Shown here: piece by piece, positions 61,312-64,000 of the stretch
Layout of the letters: each line of letters opens with the position of its first letter
Numbering within the stretch: the first letter of the stretch is position 1
Assembly: GCA_033032175.1 (NCBI GenBank)
Contig: CM065323.1
Coordinates: 10,106,001 to 10,170,000 of the forward strand
DNA: 64,000 nt
Direction: 5' to 3'
Source: Saturnia japonica
Lineage: Eukaryota > Arthropoda > Insecta > Lepidoptera > Saturniidae
Notes under the pieces: generated by a model
Database searches by the model: none
What the model saw: only the letters and a program-made list of their open reading frames with translations
What the model was told of the DNA's origin: nothing
Made by a program: the position numbers and the translations under genes

Positions 61312-61744
61312 AATGTTAATATTCTAATTTCACTGAATCTAGCTATCTCTAGCTTTCCCTACATTGTGCCTTCCTCTTATCATCATAATACGACATGACG
61401 CCTATTTTTTCCTTCACTTGCTGTATGAATGTCCTTCTTGATCTTCCTTTTTCCTTTTTTTCTACTATCGTTTTAATAGGTCGTCCTGTCGAATCAAATG
61501 CTCCACTAAATATTATTAGCTCCTATTTTTATTGATCTCTAGTAATATTCTCTCAAGTAAGTATGTAGTAATATTTTCCACTCATTTACCATGTTTAATA
61601 CCTCTTCAATCGTTTTTTTTCCATCCAACTAATTTTCTACATCCTCCTCCAGCACCACATTTCGAATGCTTCTAATCATTCCTCATCTCTATCGTTGTCC
61701 ATGTTTCACATCCATATAAAACTACGCTATATACATATGTTTTT
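61312..61744 (-). pseudogene. RTE-type RT relic, C-terminal part (split copy)
   Basis: From 61744 downwards: YVYSVVLYGCETWTTIEM, KCGAGGGCRKLVGWK, ..HGK*VENITTYLLERE, then RSRRTFIQ-like. ALYGCETWT..MWCWRRMLxISW..NEEVLxMV is the standard segment following the RT palm in insect RTE-type elements. Many stops and frameshifts. It continues the relic at 63306-63750, from which the Jockey-type insertion separates it. Confidence 0.7.
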
Positions 61745-62787
61745 TCCGCGATTATCTCACAGACCGCACCTTTCGCTACAGAGTGGAAGGTGAACTATCC
61801 ACACCCCACCCCATGCGCTCAGGCGTCCCCCAAGGTTCCATCCTGGCTCCAAGCCTTTTCAATCTGTATGTCGGTGACCTACCTAAACTTCCCGCGAAAG
61901 TCGAGGTAGGGCTATACGCTGACGATACAGTCATATACTCTTCTAAAAGGCACAGAGTTCAACTCAAAAGTAGAATCCAAAGCGCTGTGACCACTCTCGG
62001 GAAGTGGTTTAACGACTGGTGAATAGCCATCAATCCCTCGAAGAGCGCAGCGGAGCTCTTCGACAGGAATTCCTCAAAGATACCGAAGAGCCTCAAGCGT
62101 AAACCCCTTGAACTCTTCGGTAATCCGATTCCCTTGGTAAAGGAGACCAAATATCTAGGTGTAACCCTAGATTGTAGACTCTCCTTTATACGTCACGTCA
62201 CTCAAGTAAGGAAAAGGGCCGCCTGGGTCCTGGCCCGTTTGCATTCTCTGTTATGTTCTGTAAGTAAAATGTCCACGAGACACAAGCTTACGCTCTACAA
62301 GATGTGTATCCGTCCGATAATAACATATAGTTGCGCTGCGTTCGCACATATGTCAAGTTATAACTGGAAACGGTTACAAACCATCCAGAATAGGTTTCTT
62401 TAACGCCTTACCGGGGCCCCTCAATATGTTCGTATGGAAGATCTCCATAAAGATATGGACCTTCCTTCGATACATGCCTACGCCAGACACCTTTCTCGTT
62501 CTTACTTCGACACCGCGTCGAATCACGCGAATCCGTTAATCAAAGCGGCAGCTACCTATGTACCGGTGCCCAATGCCTGCCGGCGTGAACGCCGGTCGCG
62601 TAACATCTTTACCGATCCGGACGACAAAGTCGAAAAAGCAAACGCGTATTATTCCACCGTCTCTCTAAACAGAGCGTGCCAGCGCCCATGCCCGCGTAAC
62701 CTCCGTTCTCTCTGCAGAGGACGGGCGGTTAATTTCGTTCCCCCTTACCCGCCACGTCAACCCTCTCTAGCGCCAACCCAAGCCTAG
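61745..62787 (+). pseudogene. Jockey-type reverse transcriptase, two nonsense codons
   Basis: One frame from about 61745 to TAG at 62785-62787 is interrupted only by TGA at 62020-62022 and TAA at 62401-62403. It contains YLTDRTFRYRVEG, RSGVPQGSILAPSLFNLYV, the catalytic GLYADDTVIYS (about 61915-61935), YLGVTLDCRLSF and YKMCIRPIITYSCAAFAHMS, then a hydrophilic C-terminus. The order and motifs fit the Jockey clade. The N-terminal RT, endonuclease and ORF1 are absent. The frame is otherwise preserved, so decay is recent compared with the neighbouring RTE relic. Confidence 0.87.
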
Positions 62788-63300
62788 GTCCGTTCCTCGG
62801 TGTGAAGCCCTTGGGTTAGGCAGCCGCCCGCGCAATACAAGTGACACTATACGTGCAACACTTAGCTACCCACATACAACATTACACATGTATGAACATA
62901 AACACGTGCACACTACACAGGTACATAGGTTCTGTAAGAGACCTTTTTTTTTGCGCTAATTAGTCATGCGCTAGTTAGTGTAGAAAAACCTTTCCGATCA
63001 CTAAATACACATACGCATGTTTCCCTCCTTTCATCCAGGAGGAGGGGAACGTGCATATGAGTATATGTTAGTTAGTTCGAATTCTTTAGAATTAGGGAAT
63101 TAGTTAGATCGCGACCTTTTCGCACTCGCGACTACCGCCCGAGCTGAGGTTCGGCCACTCTGACACCCTCGTGCGAGTCGTCCAAAACTTTCGCGGCTGA
63201 GTGCCCTACGCGCTCGCTCCCAGGTTCGGTGAAGCTGTAAAAGCCGCAGCGGCTTAAGGGCCCCTAAGGCTAACAGTATAGTCAGTTCTAAAAAAAAAAA
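61745..63300 (+). mobile_element. Jockey-type non-LTR retrotransposon, 5'-truncated
   Basis: The second half of the RT and the C-terminal region are followed by about 500 bases of 3' UTR. The element ends with ggtgaagctgtaaaagccgc, gggcccctaaggctaacagt and poly(A) at 63289-63301. Shorter copies of this 3' end occur at 6847, 20036, 26873 and (reversed) 53050. It has inserted into an RTE-type relic. The flanks acatatgtttttt / acatgtttttata may be a worn target duplication. Confidence 0.85.
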
Positions 63301-63305
63301 ACATG

Positions 63306-63750
63306 TTTTTATAAATTTTTTTGAACACGTTTTGATATATTTGCTCTAAATAAATATTTCTTCTCATTAAAAGCCTTCCTTGCCAACGCTATTTGGGCTA
63401 TGATGTCAGATGTACACCTAGATTCATTTGTAATTAATCTGCCTAAATATTGGAATGTCTTAACTTGTTCGCTGGGCGTATTATTAAGAGTAATCGTGTT
63501 ATTGACTTGCCTTTTTGAAGCTATTAATGTTTTTGTTTTGTTTGTGTTGATTTTAATACCAAAGTTAGTAAATATGATACCCATTTCTAATAATAATCGT
63601 TGTAATTTATTTTTTTACTTGGTTACCACTGCTATATCCTCTGAAAATCGAATAAATTGTATGTTGTCGCTGTTAATTTTAAATACTCTAACTAAAGATG
63701 TAAAAATTTGTTTAAAGACTGTTGTGGGAATTTTCAGTAAATTTGAAAAA
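63306..63750 (-). pseudogene. RTE-type RT relic, palm part (split copy)
   Basis: From 63750 downwards: NIQFIRFSEDIAVVTK, then LLLEMGIIFTNFGIKINTNK, KTKTLIASKRQ, TFQYLGRLITNESRCTSDI, IALARKAFNEKKYLFRANIS and KRVQKN. The catalytic FADDI has decayed to FSEDI, with a stop shortly after. The text breaks off at the poly(A) of the Jockey-type element and resumes at 61744 with YVYSVVLYGCETW, as expected for one interrupted RT. Confidence 0.75.
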
Positions 63751-64000
63751 AAAAAGCTTTAAAAATATTTTTAACACAACATTTATTTGTCGTATTATAC
63801 AACAAGTTAAAGTAATTACATAAAGTTAGTCTTCATTTTAATATTATTCTATAGAGAATAATGTTAAAATGTCATCTGAAAATACTCAGACTTCAATTAG
63901 ACAAGCTATTATATTTTATAATAATACTACTATACTATTATAGTAACTTGAGCACAAAGATCCAATAACGCAGTTTTACAACAAGTAACTGTTTTCGTCT
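63751..64000. other. AT-rich end of window
   Basis: Nothing recognised; no receptor exon. Confidence 0.4.

Noticed and set aside
57000..64000. Receptor exons for TM1-TM4
   Set aside because: The minus strand was scanned for DRY-like, TM2 and TM3-type text with splice sites; nothing convincing was found.
1..64000. CRISPR arrays, operons, bacterial-type promoters
   Set aside because: No regularly spaced repeats with unique spacers; the content is that of an animal genome.

Overview
The window looks like AT-rich, repeat-dense insect DNA, almost certainly from a moth or butterfly. The basis is the repeat content: Helitron-like non-autonomous copies of the kind common in Lepidoptera, RTE-, Jockey- and BEL/Pao-type retroelements, Tc1/mariner elements and a tRNA-derived SINE. 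There are no bacterial-type genes, and most short open frames are shadows of repeats or chance.

The one host gene I can support lies on the minus strand. It is the 3' half of a rhodopsin-type neuropeptide receptor of the neuromedin U/pyrokinin/CAPA group. Four exons join in frame: 56985-56844 (TM5), 52862-52759 (third intracellular loop), 41067-40884 (TM6-TM7) and 39049-38809 (C-terminal tail and stop). The introns are about 4.0, 11.7 and 1.8 kb and are packed with mobile elements. The exons for the N-terminus and TM1-TM4 are not visible and probably lie beyond base 64000.

Layout. 1-4.54 kb: a BEL/Pao retrotransposon on the minus strand, with gag broken by two in-frame stops and pol apparently open to the window edge. 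4.5-11 kb: AT-rich sequence with a Helitron-like copy (10015-10754) and retroelement scraps. 11.5-13.3 kb (+) and 15.7-18.85 kb (-): two copies of one RTE-type retroelement in opposite orientation, the second nearly full length, with a foldback element between them (13.6-13.97 kb). 19.8-38.8 kb: fragments of Jockey-type elements, SINEs, Helitron-like repeats, a TIR-bounded segment (27.58-28.56 kb) and anonymous AT-rich DNA. 38.8-57 kb: the receptor gene. Its introns hold a Tc1 element ending 19 nt from a splice acceptor, a mariner-type element with perfect 32-bp inverted repeats, foldback and GC-rich MITE-like elements, and a putative solo LTR inside a Helitron-like copy. 57-64 kb: upstream intron or flanking DNA, including an RTE-type relic split in two by a later Jockey-type insertion.

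No CRISPR array, rRNA gene or functional tRNA gene was seen. No evidently new molecular system was found. The most interesting points are the receptor gene itself, the transposon placed almost on its splice acceptor, and several nested insertions that give a relative chronology.
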